This document shows positions 1-8,476 of a stretch of DNA of 64,000 nucleotides, piece by piece (the stretch's first letter is position 1; the number at the start of each line of letters is the position of its first letter). Position numbers and translations under genes: made by a program. This stretch comes from CAIWHR01 sp963809965 (GTDB taxonomy: Bacteria; Pseudomonadota; Gammaproteobacteria; Burkholderiales; Casimicrobiaceae), in contig CAWELU010000018.1 of the NCBI GenBank assembly GCA_963809965.1, positions 56,387 through 120,386 of the forward strand, in the 5' to 3' direction. The notes beneath the pieces were generated by a model. The model made no database searches, was not told the DNA's origin, and saw only the letters and a list, made by a program, of their open reading frames with translations.

Positions 1-675
1 CGCGTGCCATTGCCACGGCTTGCCCAGCCCAAAGGCCACTCCGGTCTCCCGTTGCCAGCGCGCGAGCAACGATTCGGGGAAAGGGGCTTCGACGTGTACC
101 TGCGACGGCGTGGTTCCGCCGCGCTTCGCCTGGGCCAGCGCCAGAACGAGCTCGGATGGCAGTAGGCCGTCGCTGCGCAAGGCATCGACCGGGAAGGCGC
201 TTCCGTCCGGGCAGCGAACGAATCCGTCGCGGTCCTCGTTGCCGCACCATCGCCACCCCTGTGCCTTCGGCGCAAGGTCCGGTTCGGCGACGATTCGCAA
301 GGGGCGCGCAAGCATACCGCCTCCATTCGCGATCGTCTGGAGCAACGTACGATCGACGATTGCTGCCCGTAGGCTGCCGTTCGGCTGCTGGGCGGATACG
401 GCCAGGTGTAGCGCTTCCGGCGGGCCGGCGAGTTGATCTTCGAGAGCGAATCTAGCGGCACTCGCCAGACGCGAGGTTGCCATCGGTGGCAGCGCGATCG
501 TGGCAATGCGCGCCTGTGAGGCTGCGACGACTGCTTCGTAGCGCTCGGCGCGTGGCAATTCATCTGGAAGATCGCGGCCGCTGGCCGTGCATGCGCCCGC
601 GTCGTCGAACAGCGCCCAGTCCACCTCGCGCTCGGGCGAAGGCGGGTGGGCGAACAGCACGCGCAACGTCGTCAT
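1..675 (-). CDS. gspL: Type II secretion system protein GspL, N-terminal part (runs off the window)
   Basis: Reading the minus strand from an ATG at 675 gives an uninterrupted frame to base 1, beginning MTTLRVLFAHPPSPEREVDW. It continues through a segment like the actin-like cytoplasmic domain of GspL, which recruits the GspE ATPase to the inner-membrane platform. The 3' part with the membrane helix and periplasmic domain lies outside the window. It starts 60 bases after gspK stops, the position gspL holds in the gspG-H-I-J-K-L-M-N order. The same frame is open upstream of 675, so an alternative start closer to gspK cannot be excluded. The call rests on position and overall pattern more than on a diagnostic motif. 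Confidence 0.75.
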   Translation of the reverse strand, partial: MTTLRVLFAHPPSPEREVDWALFDDAGACTASGRDLPDELPRAERYEAVVAASQARIATIALPPMATSRLASAARFALEDQLAGPPEALHLAVSAQQPNGSLRAAIVDRTLLQTIANGGGMLARPLRIVAEPDLAPKAQGWRWCGNEDRDGFVRCPDGSAFPVDALRSDGLLPSELVLALAQAKRGGTTPSQVHVEAPFPESLLARWQRETGVAFGLGKPWQWHA

Positions 676-735
676 GCGCGGCGACGCGAAGACGGATCCA
701 TTGACGTAGTTTACTTGAGGCGACTCCGGTCCCCG

Positions 736-1653
736 TCACTCGACGATCTGCCAGACCACCGCCGGCCACTCGGCGCCGGCACGGCGAACAAGCGCGCGCG
801 CCCGCGCACGCGTCGTCCCTTGCCGGGCCTCGACCGTCACATAGAAAAAATCGCTTCTCACGGCGAGCGCGTCCTCGGCGCGCAGGCTGGTGCCGTCCGG
901 CAAACGCGCGCGGAATTCGGCAATGGTCGTAAAGGGCTTCTGCGCGCGGCTGGCGACGAACGCGGCGAGTGCTTCCCCCGTGAAGTTTTCGACGACTGCG
1001 CTCAGCACCTCGGGGGGCGCCGTGTTGACGTTGACGGGCGTTCCGGCGGGCAGGGCTGCGAGGAATGGAGTGACGGCGGCAAGCGCCTGTGGAGTGACGC
1101 CCCTTACCGTGGCGAGCTCCGCCGTGCGGACGAGCGGCGCGTTCGCGGCAAGGCCGGAGGCGGCTTGCGCGCCATAGTAGGCATCCTCGGCTCCGTTCGG
1201 ACGCGGGACGTTATCCCGATCGATCCAATCGGCGATCGCGTCGAGCGCGGCGCCGGGCCCGCCGCGCTGCGCGAAGAGGCGCGCGACCCAGGTGCGATGG
1301 GCGTCCGCGGCAGCACCAGCGCTGCTCACCACATTGATGTTGAGCCGTGCCTGCGCGTCGGCGATCGTGCCGCGGATCTCGCCGTTGTCGAGCGGGATCG
1401 GCGGCAGCGTGAGCGCCCAGGGTTCTCCAAGATGGTCGGTCACCGTCCTGCGCGCGTCCTCGTAGAGAATTTGTCGCGACCACTGGATGCCCGCCATCGC
1501 GAGCGCCTGCGCCTGTACCTGGTCGCGACGATGAAGAACCGCGCGGCTCCAACGTTGCTGATCGGCGAAGACCGTCGCGGCGACCGCCGCCGCAAAAGCC
1601 GCGAGCAGCATGGCAATCACGACCGCCGCGCCACGGGTGCGTCGACCGCTCAT
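736..1653 (-). CDS. gspK: Type II secretion minor pseudopilin GspK
   Basis: A 305-residue protein. After a short basic leader (MSGRRTRGAA) comes a hydrophobic N-terminal helix (about residues 8-28), as in GspK, the large minor pseudopilin that caps the pseudopilus with GspI and GspJ. It lacks the -1 Gly / +5 Glu seen in the other pseudopilins, which is usual for GspK, and has the expected length. The body contains the DAQARLNIN segment and a helix-hairpin-helix-like stretch (VNVNTAPPEVLSAV, about residues 208-221) typical of the family. Its start overlaps the gspJ stop by 4 bases, indicating translational coupling. Confidence 0.93.
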   Translation of the reverse strand: MSGRRTRGAAVVIAMLLAAFAAAVAATVFADQQRWSRAVLHRRDQVQAQALAMAGIQWSRQILYEDARRTVTDHLGEPWALTLPPIPLDNGEIRGTIADAQARLNINVVSSAGAAADAHRTWVARLFAQRGGPGAALDAIADWIDRDNVPRPNGAEDAYYGAQAASGLAANAPLVRTAELATVRGVTPQALAAVTPFLAALPAGTPVNVNTAPPEVLSAVVENFTGEALAAFVASRAQKPFTTIAEFRARLPDGTSLRAEDALAVRSDFFYVTVEARQGTTRARARALVRRAGAEWPAVVWQIVE

Positions 1654-2279
1654 CGCAGCACGAGCAAGCGTTCGATGACATTCCCGTCATCGAGCAGGAG
1701 TTCGACGCGGACGGCGCGCGGCAGCGAGGATTCTCCGAGCGCTGGCCAGCGCTCGCGCCACGCACCGCGCGCGTCGAGATAATCGATCCGGAAGCGCGCG
1801 ACGCCGCCGACAAGCGCGTAGGCGACCGGCATTGCATCGACGCGCCGGTCGAAGCGCGGCCAGTACAGCACCTCGACGTTGCCGTCGCGCAACCGATAGC
1901 CGATCCGTTGTCCGGCGCCGCCGGCGTCGAGGCTGAACTCCGACGCCGAACGCGAGAAGCGAAGCTCCGCATCGCCGCGGGCGTCCTCTCCTCCCACCCA
2001 TGCCGACTCGGATGTGGCGCCGTATCGCACGTCTCTCGGCACCGACGCGCGAATGTCGGCCTCGAGTCGCGCGAAGAAGCCGTCGAGCGTGCGCCACCGC
2101 TCCGCCTCGGCGGCAAGCCGCGCTTCGCTTTCGGTGAGCGAGCTCAATGCGCGGTAGCCGAGCGTTGCCGTCAGCGCGAGTATCGCCAGCGCAATCAGGA
2201 GTTCGATCAGGGTAAACGCTCGCATCGCGCGGACGACCGCCGCTCGCCGTAGACGAAGGGGTCGCTCGGGATCCGACAC
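1650..2279 (-). CDS. gspJ: Type II secretion minor pseudopilin GspJ
   Basis: A 209-residue prepilin-like protein with the class III signal AFTLIELLIALAIL followed by a single hydrophobic helix. The +5 Glu needed for methylation and assembly is present (FTLIE). The residue before the cleavage site is Ala rather than the usual Gly. GspJ forms the pseudopilus tip with GspI and GspK. The start is uncertain. The frame opens at 2279, giving a 21-residue leader, while an internal ATG at 2223-2225 would leave only MRA before the cleavage site; neither has a clear Shine-Dalgarno sequence. Confidence 0.88.
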   Translation of the reverse strand: MSDPERPLRLRRAAVVRAMRAFTLIELLIALAILALTATLGYRALSSLTESEARLAAEAERWRTLDGFFARLEADIRASVPRDVRYGATSESAWVGGEDARGDAELRFSRSASEFSLDAGGAGQRIGYRLRDGNVEVLYWPRFDRRVDAMPVAYALVGGVARFRIDYLDARGAWRERWPALGESSLPRAVRVELLLDDGNVIERLLVLR

Positions 2280-2345
2280 GCGCAGCGGACGGCTGCAACG
2301 TACGGCGGGCCGGCGTACCCGAGATCGATGCCTTGCCCGGCCGGG

Positions 2346-2717
2346 TCATCGGTCTGGCGGCTGCCCGAGGTAGCCGGTGAGTCGAGCGAGTGCGTAGTCG
2401 GGCGTGCCTGGATCCGCGACCGCGATTTCGATTCTGCGAAACGTCGGATTGGGCGTCCCGGAGACGACTTCGCGCCACACGAAACGCACGCCGGCCTGCG
2501 TGGCATCGCCTTCACGGGTCCCCTGCGCCGGCCAGGGGGCGGCGAGTTGCGCGGCGGCCAGCCGATTCTGCGCTACCCACAGGGCCAGCGTCCGGTGCTT
2601 CAGCAGCGTCGCACTGTCCGTGGCTTGGGCAACGGAGCGCATTCCGGCTGCAAGGGCGACGGCGAGAATGGCCAGCGCGACCAGTATCTCGATGAGCGTG
2701 AATCCCTTGCCGAGCAT
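2346..2717 (-). CDS. gspI: Type II secretion minor pseudopilin GspI
   Basis: A prepilin of about 123 residues starting MLGKGFTLIEILVALAILAV, a canonical type IV prepilin leader with Gly at -1, Phe at +1 and Glu at +5. The ATG at 2717 is chosen because it gives a five-residue leader. The frame also opens at a GTG at 2780 that overlaps the gspH stop by 3 bases, so a longer leader made by coupling is possible. GspI nucleates the minor pseudopilin complex with GspJ and GspK. Confidence 0.88.
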   Translation of the reverse strand: MLGKGFTLIEILVALAILAVALAAGMRSVAQATDSATLLKHRTLALWVAQNRLAAAQLAAPWPAQGTREGDATQAGVRFVWREVVSGTPNPTFRRIEIAVADPGTPDYALARLTGYLGQPPDR

Positions 2718-2776
2718 TATTGCCCGCGCCCAAACGTCGTGGCGGGAACGTCGGGCGGATAAAGCAGCGCGGTGAT

Positions 2777-3277
2777 TCACGGCGCCTGGTCGTGCGGGCC
2801 GCTCGCCGGAGGCACTATGTGTACGCGATTCAGCGGGTCGGCTGCAACGGTGAAGTTGCCGGCGGGCGAGGCCAGCACCAGTGCAAAGGGCTCGTTGCGA
2901 CCGCCCGGACGAAAGGGAAGGATGGCGTCGGCGGCAACCGGTGCGCCGGCATACATGGCCGTGGAAACCGTGAGGTCGAACCCTAGCGTACGTGGCGCCA
3001 GCACGTCGTCGTCACCCACGGCGGTCCAACGGTCGTCGGCGCTGCGCCGCCAAAAGCGGTAGCCGCGACCTTCCGCAGAGACTCCCAGCGTTTCGCCCCT
3101 CCATTGCGCAAGTGCCGCAGCGTGCTCCAAGGCGCCGGCGAGTCGCTTGGATTCGCGTTTCGCGGCGCGCGCGTGGTCGCCGTCGAGATCGACGAAAACG
3201 AGACCGGCAGCGACACCGATCACGACGAGAACGACGAGCAGTTCGATGAGAGTGAACGCACGCGTTCGCGAAGCCAC
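2777..3277 (-). CDS. gspH: Type II secretion minor pseudopilin GspH
   Basis: Encodes a pseudopilin with the leader ASRTRAFTLIELLVVLVVIG and a C-terminal domain of about 130 residues. The frame is open back to 3385, but that start would overlap gspG by 62 bases. A GTG at 3277 gives an 8-residue leader and a normal gap of 46 bases, so I prefer it. GspH is a minor pseudopilin just below the GspI-J-K tip. As in gspJ, the residue before the cleavage site is Ala, not Gly. The end overlaps an alternative GTG start of gspI. Confidence 0.85.
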   Translation of the reverse strand: MASRTRAFTLIELLVVLVVIGVAAGLVFVDLDGDHARAAKRESKRLAGALEHAAALAQWRGETLGVSAEGRGYRFWRRSADDRWTAVGDDDVLAPRTLGFDLTVSTAMYAGAPVAADAILPFRPGGRNEPFALVLASPAGNFTVAADPLNRVHIVPPASGPHDQAP

Positions 3278-3323
3278 GCGTCGGACGCCGGGACGCTTGC
3301 CGGTCGCCAGCGTTCGTACGTGG

Positions 3324-3767
3324 CTAGAGATCCCAGGACCCGATGTCCGCATCGATCGCTGACCCGCCAGGCTGCCCGTCGGCACCGAAACTGTAAACGT
3401 CGATCTCGCCGCGCAGGCCGGGGTTGAGGTACTGGTAGGAATGACCCCACGGATCTTTCGGCAGCCGCTCGAGATAGCCGTTGGGTTTCCAGTTCGGGGG
3501 CGCTGGCGCCTGCATGGGACGCGTGACCAACGCGGCCAGGCCTTGCTCCGTAGTCGGGTAGCGTTGGTTGTCCAGCCGGTAGAGCTTCAATGCGCCGACG
3601 ATGGCCGCGATGTCGCTTCTGGCGGCGACGACGCGCGCTTCGTCGGGTCGTTCGAGCACGCGCGGGACGACCAGCGCAGCGAGGATACCGAGTATCACGA
3701 TGACGACCAGGATCTCGATCAACGTGAATCCGGCGCTGGCCGCATGGCGTATCCGGTCAGACTGCAT
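3324..3767 (-). CDS. gspG: Type II secretion major pseudopilin GspG
   Basis: A 147-residue protein starting MQSDRIRHAASAGFTLIEIL with Gly at -1 and Glu at +5. The C-terminal domain carries the GspG hallmarks RYPTTEQGLAAL and LPKDPWGHSYQY near the calcium-binding loop. It is the main building block of the pseudopilus. It is first in this minus-strand cluster and divergent from mltG. The ATG at 3767 is preferred over an upstream start at 3845 because it gives a standard prepilin leader and does not run into mltG. Confidence 0.95.
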   Translation of the reverse strand: MQSDRIRHAASAGFTLIEILVVIVILGILAALVVPRVLERPDEARVVAARSDIAAIVGALKLYRLDNQRYPTTEQGLAALVTRPMQAPAPPNWKPNGYLERLPKDPWGHSYQYLNPGLRGEIDVYSFGADGQPGGSAIDADIGSWDL

Positions 3768-3773
3768 GGGGCG

Positions 3774-3781
3774 ATTATAAT
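3774..3781. promoter_or_regulatory. Palindromic -10 element between gspG and mltG
   Basis: ATTATAAT is its own reverse complement, so it presents a perfect TATAAT on both strands in a 68-base divergent gap. On the plus strand it would start transcription near 3788, 48 bases before mltG. On the minus strand the start would fall about at the gspG ATG, giving an almost leaderless message. No good -35 box was found on either side. Confidence 0.45.
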
Positions 3782-3835
3782 CCGCCGCTCCTCGGTGGCG
3801 TGCGCGTGACCAGCGAGGGATATCCCGGATCGTCA

Positions 3836-4843
3836 ATGTCGCCAAAGCTCAGATTGCTCGCACGCGCCGCGGCCGCGTTCACGCTCGTGGTCCTGCTCGC
3901 CGCAGGCGGCCTGTGGTGGTGGCTGATCCAGCCGCTGCGGGTACCGGTTTCGCCGTACGCCTTCGACGTCAAACCGGGTGCAACGCTGCGCTCGGTGGCG
4001 CGCGATCTCGCGGCCGCGACAATCATCTCCGCGGAATGGCCGCTCGTTCTCCTCGCGCGGATCGCCGGCAGGGACCGGACGATCAAGGCCGGAAATTACG
4101 AGATCGCCGAAGGCATCACCTTGCCGCAGTTGCTGGATCGGCTCACGCAGGGCGAAGTGACGCTGGTGGCGATGACGATCGTCGAAGGTGCGACCTTCGC
4201 CGAGCTCAAGGCGGCGCTCGCCGGCAATCCCGACGTGCGCAACACCGTGCTCGACCTGTCCGGCGCCGAGCTCATGCGCCGCGTTGGCGCTCCGGCTTCG
4301 ACGCCGGAAGGATGGTTCTTTCCCGACACCTACTTTTTCGCGGCCGGCTCGACCGATGTCGCGTTGCTCGCCCGGGCCAACCAGCTCATGCGCTCGCGCC
4401 TCGATGCCGCTTGGGCGAAACGCGCACCCGACCTTCCGCTCAAGGAACCCTACGATGCCTTGATACTCGCCTCGATCGTCGAAAAGGAAACCGGGCATGC
4501 CGCGGACCGGCCATTGATCGCCTCGGTGTTCGTCAATCGATTGCGCCTCGGCATGCGCCTGCAGTCTGATCCGACGGTGATCTACGGGCTCGGTGCGGCC
4601 TTCGACGGCAACCTCCGCAAGCGCGACCTCGAAACCGACACACCTTACAACACCTACCTTCGCGTCGGTCTGCCACCGACGCCGATCGCTTTGCCGGGTG
4701 CCGCTTCGCTCGAGGCGGCAACGAATCCGCCGCGCACCGGCTATCTGTACTTCGTCGCGCGGGGCGATGGCGGCAGCCAGTTCTCCACCAATCTCGCCGA
4801 TCACAATCGCGCCGTGGCAAAATTCCAGCTCGGAGGGCGTTGA
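3836..4843 (+). CDS. mltG: Endolytic murein transglycosylase MltG (YceG-like)
   Basis: A 335-residue inner-membrane lytic transglycosylase that cleaves nascent glycan strands and sets glycan length. After a basic N-terminus there is one membrane helix (about residues 9-31, ending LWWWLIQP). A LysM-like part (VKPGATLRSVARDL) follows, then the YceG domain with WFFPDTYFF, the catalytic Glu in ILASIVEKETG, and MRLQSDPTVIYGLG. The end matches the family (YLYFVARGDGGSQFSTNLADHNRAV). The ATG at 3836 is preferred over a GTG at 3800 because it gives a normal short cytoplasmic tail. It leads the tmk-holB-pilZ-tatD block, a common arrangement. Confidence 0.95.
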   Translation: MSPKLRLLARAAAAFTLVVLLAAGGLWWWLIQPLRVPVSPYAFDVKPGATLRSVARDLAAATIISAEWPLVLLARIAGRDRTIKAGNYEIAEGITLPQLLDRLTQGEVTLVAMTIVEGATFAELKAALAGNPDVRNTVLDLSGAELMRRVGAPASTPEGWFFPDTYFFAAGSTDVALLARANQLMRSRLDAAWAKRAPDLPLKEPYDALILASIVEKETGHAADRPLIASVFVNRLRLGMRLQSDPTVIYGLGAAFDGNLRKRDLETDTPYNTYLRVGLPPTPIALPGAASLEAATNPPRTGYLYFVARGDGGSQFSTNLADHNRAVAKFQLGGR

Positions 4844-4903
4844 ACGGCGACGGACAGGATGCCGGGCCGGGGTCCACCTGCCCTTCGGCGCGAGTTCGCA
4901 ATC

Positions 4904-5539
4904 ATGGCCAACAACACCGGTCGCTTCATCACGCTCGAAGGCATCGACGGTGCCGGCAAGAGCACCCATGTCGGCTGGCTCGGCGAGCGGATCGAAGCGC
5001 TCGGTCACCGGGTCGTTGCAACGCGCGAGCCTGGGGGAACGCCGTTAGGCGAGAAGCTGCGGGCGCTTCTGCTGCACGAGCCGATGACGCACGACAGCGA
5101 AACGCTGCTTATGTTCGCGGCGCGGCGCGAGCATCTGGAACAGGTGATCCGGCCAGCGCTGGCGCGCGGCGAGTGGGTGTTGTGTGACCGATTCAGCGAC
5201 GCAACGTTTGCCTACCAGGGCGGAGGCAACGGCGTGCCGGCGGCCCGGATTCGCGACCTCGAGCAGTGGATCCACGGCGATTGCCAGCCCGACCTGACGC
5301 TCCTCTTCGACGTCCCGCCGGAGGTGTCGCGTGCGCGGCTCGACAAGGCGCGACTCGAGGGCCGTCAACTCGACAAGTTCGAACGCGCGGCGCGTTCGTT
5401 CTTCGAGCGCGTGCGCGACACCTATCTTGCGCGTGCCGCTGCCGACCCACGCCGGTTCCGGGTCATCGACAGTTCCCGGCCCATCGCGGCCGTACGCGGC
5501 GAACTCGCTTCCCATTTGGCCTCGCTGGATTCGCGGTGA
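4904..5539 (+). CDS. tmk: Thymidylate kinase
   Basis: A 211-residue enzyme that phosphorylates dTMP to dTDP. The P-loop EGIDGAGKST is at residues 12-21, followed by the DR(F/Y) motif in CDRFSDATFAYQGGG and a lid region LDKARLEGRQLDKFE. The ATG at 4904 puts the P-loop at the usual distance from the N-terminus. The frame opens earlier, at 4859, but that adds an unlikely leader. The stop overlaps the GTG of holB (GTGA). Confidence 0.95.
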   Translation: MANNTGRFITLEGIDGAGKSTHVGWLGERIEALGHRVVATREPGGTPLGEKLRALLLHEPMTHDSETLLMFAARREHLEQVIRPALARGEWVLCDRFSDATFAYQGGGNGVPAARIRDLEQWIHGDCQPDLTLLFDVPPEVSRARLDKARLEGRQLDKFERAARSFFERVRDTYLARAAADPRRFRVIDSSRPIAAVRGELASHLASLDSR

Positions 5540-6586
5540 CGGACGCAGAACCCGATCGCGCGCCCGGGTCGTTGCCGTGGCTGCCGCTGTTTCCCTGGCA
5601 GCTCCGGGCCGCCGCGGGAGGCGCTCGCCCAGGCGGACCGTTGGCCGCACGCAATGCTCATCCATGGGCGCCATGGACTGGGCAAGCATGCGCTGGCTCT
5701 CAATTTCGCGCGGGCGCTGTTGTGCGAGTCCCCGCTCCCCGATCGTCTGGCATGCGGAAAGTGCGACGGCTGCAGGTATGCAATCGCGGGTCAGCATCCG
5801 GACCTGATGCGCCTCGAGCTCGCGCAGATCGACGCGGACGAAGGCACGCTCAAAACGGTGGACACGATCACCATCGACCGCGTGCGGGCGTTGATCGAGT
5901 TCGTCCAGCTGACGAGCCACCGGCAGGGCGCAAAGGTCGCGGTCATCGCACCCGCGGACCGCATGAACGCCGCAGCGGCCAACGCCTTGCTGAAGACCCT
6001 CGAGGAACCACCGGCGGGAACATTCCTGATCCTGGTTTCCGACCGAACCGGGGCGGTTGCCGCCGACAATCCTGTCGCGCTGCCGGAAGCTTCCGGCGCC
6101 GCAGCCGACGTCCAGACGATGCGCAAGCATGGCTGACTGCCCAGGGAGTCGCGGACCCGCGGCTCGCATTGGCCCAGGCGGACGGGGCGCCACTGCTTGC
6201 TCTGAAGCACTCGGAGCCCGCGGTCGCGGCCGAGCGCCGAATGTGGCTGGCGGCGCTGTCCGAGCCGGATCGCCTCTCTTCGTTCGAGCTGGCCGCGCGC
6301 GTGGACGCCGGAGGGCAAGAACGAACGCAAGTCCCGCCTCGCACACGCGGTGGAATGGCTGGTTGCGTGGACCGCAGATCTGGCGCGGCTGAACGCCGGC
6401 GAGGAGGCGCGTCTGAACCCCGACGCGGCGGCCCAGCTGTCGCGTCTCGCGCCGCGGGTGGCGCCCGTGCCGCTGTTTCGCTATCATCGTCTTCTTTTGG
6501 CACAACGCGCGCTGCTCTCGCACCCGCTCTCGCCGCGCCTCGTCGCCGAGGCACTCTTGATCGACTACAAAGCCCTGTTCAGGTAA
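5536..6586 (+). CDS. holB: DNA polymerase III subunit delta' (frame broken about four times)
   Basis: Clamp-loader subunit. Pieces in successive frames line up as one HolB. The first (frame 1) is the N-terminus ending LPWLPLFPWQ. The second (frame 2) runs from REALAQADRWPHAMLIHG through a P-loop-like GRHGLGKHAL, the zinc-type cysteines CGKCDGC and ALLKTLEEPPAGTFLIL. Frame 3 gives RLPPTILSRCRKL, frame 1 gives QAWLTAQGVADPRLALAQAD, and frame 2 gives the C-terminus ending LLIDYKALFR. Breaks lie near 5612-5625, 6045, 6110 and 6318. The gene is essential and the reading resumes each time, so I treat these as sequence errors rather than decay. It starts at a GTG overlapping the tmk stop and ends 3 bases before pilZ. 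Confidence 0.88.
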
Positions 6587-6589
6587 CGA

Positions 6590-6997
6590 ATGGCCGACCC
6601 CAAGCCGGGCAGTGCAGCCGCGAGCGCCACGCTGGCGTCGGGTTCGGGCGTCGGTGGCGCGCGACCCGGCGTGCTGTCGCTCAATATCCGCGAGCGCGCC
6701 GCGCTGTACGCCGCATACATGCCGTTCCTCAAGGGTGGCGGCATTTTCATCCCGACCTCGAGGCAATACCAGCTGGGCGAGGAAGTGTTCATGCTCTTGT
6801 CGCTGATGGACGACCCGAACCGGATCGCCGTCCAGGGCAAGGTCGTCTGGATCACGCCCGAGGGAGTGCAGGGCAACCGTACGCAGGGCATCGGCGTCCA
6901 GTTCACCCTCGACGAGACGGGTGCCGCGGCGCGCGCGACCATCGAGAAGATCCTGGGCGAAACACTCGCGTCGTCCCGGCCGACGCACACGCTTTGA
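6590..6997 (+). CDS. pilZ: PilZ domain protein (type IV pilus assembly PilZ type)
   Basis: A 135-residue protein with the short PilZ domain starting at LSLNIRERAALYAAYMPFL and containing GGGIFIPTSR and GVQFTLDETG. It resembles Pseudomonas PilZ, which acts in type IV pilus biogenesis. It lacks the RxxxR c-di-GMP motif in its usual place, so it is unlikely to bind c-di-GMP, as in true PilZ. It sits 3 bases after holB and before tatD, the conserved order in Beta- and Gammaproteobacteria. Confidence 0.9.
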   Translation: MADPKPGSAAASATLASGSGVGGARPGVLSLNIRERAALYAAYMPFLKGGGIFIPTSRQYQLGEEVFMLLSLMDDPNRIAVQGKVVWITPEGVQGNRTQGIGVQFTLDETGAAARATIEKILGETLASSRPTHTL

Positions 6998-7004
6998 GTA
7001 TCAG

Positions 7005-7024
7005 GGATCAGGGATCCCTGATCC
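7005..7024. repeat. Perfect 20-bp palindrome between pilZ and tatD
   Basis: GGATCAGGGATCCCTGATCC is a perfect inverted repeat with no loop, preceded by a second copy of ATCAGGG at 7000-7006. It fills the 29-base gap and ends 2 bases before the tatD start. It has no T-run, so it is a poor terminator. It could be an operator, an RNA hairpin masking the tatD start, or a small repeat insertion. Confidence 0.6.
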
Positions 7025-7026
7025 AC

Positions 7027-7819
7027 GTGTACGTCGACTCCCACTGCCATCTCGACTTCCCCGAGCTCGCCAACGAGCTCCCGGCGGTGCTCGATGCGAT
7101 GGCGGCGGCGCGATGTTTCACGCACGCTCTGTGCATCGGGGTCAACCTTCCCGCACTGGCCCGGCGTGCACGCGCTCGCGATGTCGCACCCGAATCTCTA
7201 CGCGACCGTTGGCGTGCACCCCGACTACGAGGACACCCCCGAACCGACCGTCGCCGACCTTGTGGCGCTCGCGGCGCGACCCAAGGTGGTCGCGATCGGC
7301 GAGACCGGGCTCGACTACTATCGGTTGCACGGCGATCTCGAGTGGCAGCGACGACGGTTCCGAGTTCATGTCGCGGCGGCAAGAGAGGCAGCCAGACCAT
7401 TGGTCGTACATACCCGCGCCGCCGCCGAGGACACGCTGGCCATCATGCGCGAGGAAGGAGCACGCGATGCGGGCGGTGTCATGCACTGCTTCACGGAGAC
7501 CTGGCAGGTTGCGCGTGCCGCGCTCGATCTCGGGTTTCACATTTCGTTTTCCGGCATCGTCACGTTCCGGAATGCGCGGACCTCAAGGACGTGGCGCGTC
7601 GAGTTCCACTCGACCGGATGCTGATCGAGACCGACGCCCCCTATCTCGCGCCGGTGCCGTTTCGCGGCAAGCGCAACCAGCCTGCGTACGTCCCGCACGT
7701 GGCGGCCGAGATCGCGCGCCTGCGCGGTCTGTCGCCGGAAGCCGTCGCCGAAGCGACGACGGGCAACTTTCTTCCGCCTCTTCCGGATCGATCGAAGCAT
7801 GCCCGACCATGCCCACTGA
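7027..7819 (+). CDS. tatD: TatD-family metal-dependent hydrolase (frame broken about three times)
   Basis: Begins at a GTG: VYVDSHCHLDFPELANELP, with the metal-binding HCHLD motif of TatD-type DNases. It continues as ATVGVHPD, AIGETGLDYYRL, PLVVHTRAAAEDT, GVMHCFTETW, the ETDAPYLAPVPFRGKRNQP motif, and an end reading TTGNFFRLFRIDRS once the last break is bridged. Frame changes are near 7152 (extra C in a CCC run), 7576 and 7773 (extra T). All catalytic His/Glu/Asp motifs are present once frames are joined, so the breaks look like sequencing errors. It follows pilZ as usual, and the downstream ankyrin gene starts inside its last codons. Confidence 0.87.
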
Positions 7820-8462
7820 TCGTCGCACGTGGCTCGTGCTCGCCCTTTGCATCGCACTCCTGCTGCCGGCGCCTCTTGTCCGAGCGCAGCAACTGCACGA
7901 AGACTTCCTGCTGGCGGTCGCCAACGACCGGGCGGCCGACGTGCGCGCCATGCTTGCGCGCGGCGTCGATCCGAACGTCGTCGATCGCGACGGGAATCCG
8001 GCCTCGTCATCGCAGCGCGCGAGGGCAATGCGGCAACCGTCGACGTGTTGCTCACCGGCCGAGCATCGGTCAATGCACGCAACCGGTTCGGTGATACCGC
8101 GCTGATGCTCGCCGCGCTGGCGGGTCGAATGGATATCGTGAAGAGGCTGCGTGCCGGCGGCGCCGCGGTCGACCAGCCCGGATGGACGGCACTCATCTAC
8201 GCGGCCACCGGCGGCCACGACGAAGTCGTCCGCTATCTGCTCGCGGAGGGAGCGAATATCGATGCGGCATCGCCGAACGGCACGACGCGCGCTGATGATG
8301 GCGGTGCGCGAGAACCGGACGTCGACCGCCGAGCTCCTGATCGCGCGTGGCGCGAACGTGAACCACCGCAACGAGAATGGCGCGAGCGCCCTGCAGTGGG
8401 CGACGCGCAACGAAAGCACCGCCCTGGTCGAGCGTCTGCGGCGCGCTGGCGCGCGCGAATAG
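7809..8462 (+). CDS. Small exported ankyrin-repeat protein (two frame breaks)
   Basis: The N-terminus is a signal peptide (MPTDRRTWLVLALCIALLLP, cleavage after VRAQ), pointing to the periplasm. About five ankyrin repeats follow: LHEDFLLAVANDRAADVRAM, LVIAAREGNAATVDVLL, TALMLAALAGRMDIVKRL, TALIYAATGGHDEVVRYLL and LMMAVRENRTSTAELLIARG. The repeats are read in three frames, with changes near 8003 and 8285, probably sequencing errors. The start overlaps the end of tatD by 11 bases. Ankyrin repeats mediate protein binding; the partner is unknown. Confidence 0.8.
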
Positions 8463-8476
8463 ATCGGGAGTGCCGC

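Noticed and set aside
5266..8094. A 942-codon open frame running through tmk, holB, pilZ and tatD
   Set aside because: It is a chain of shadows and out-of-frame segments created by high GC. Only short parts of it match HolB and TatD, which are described as separate genes with frame breaks.
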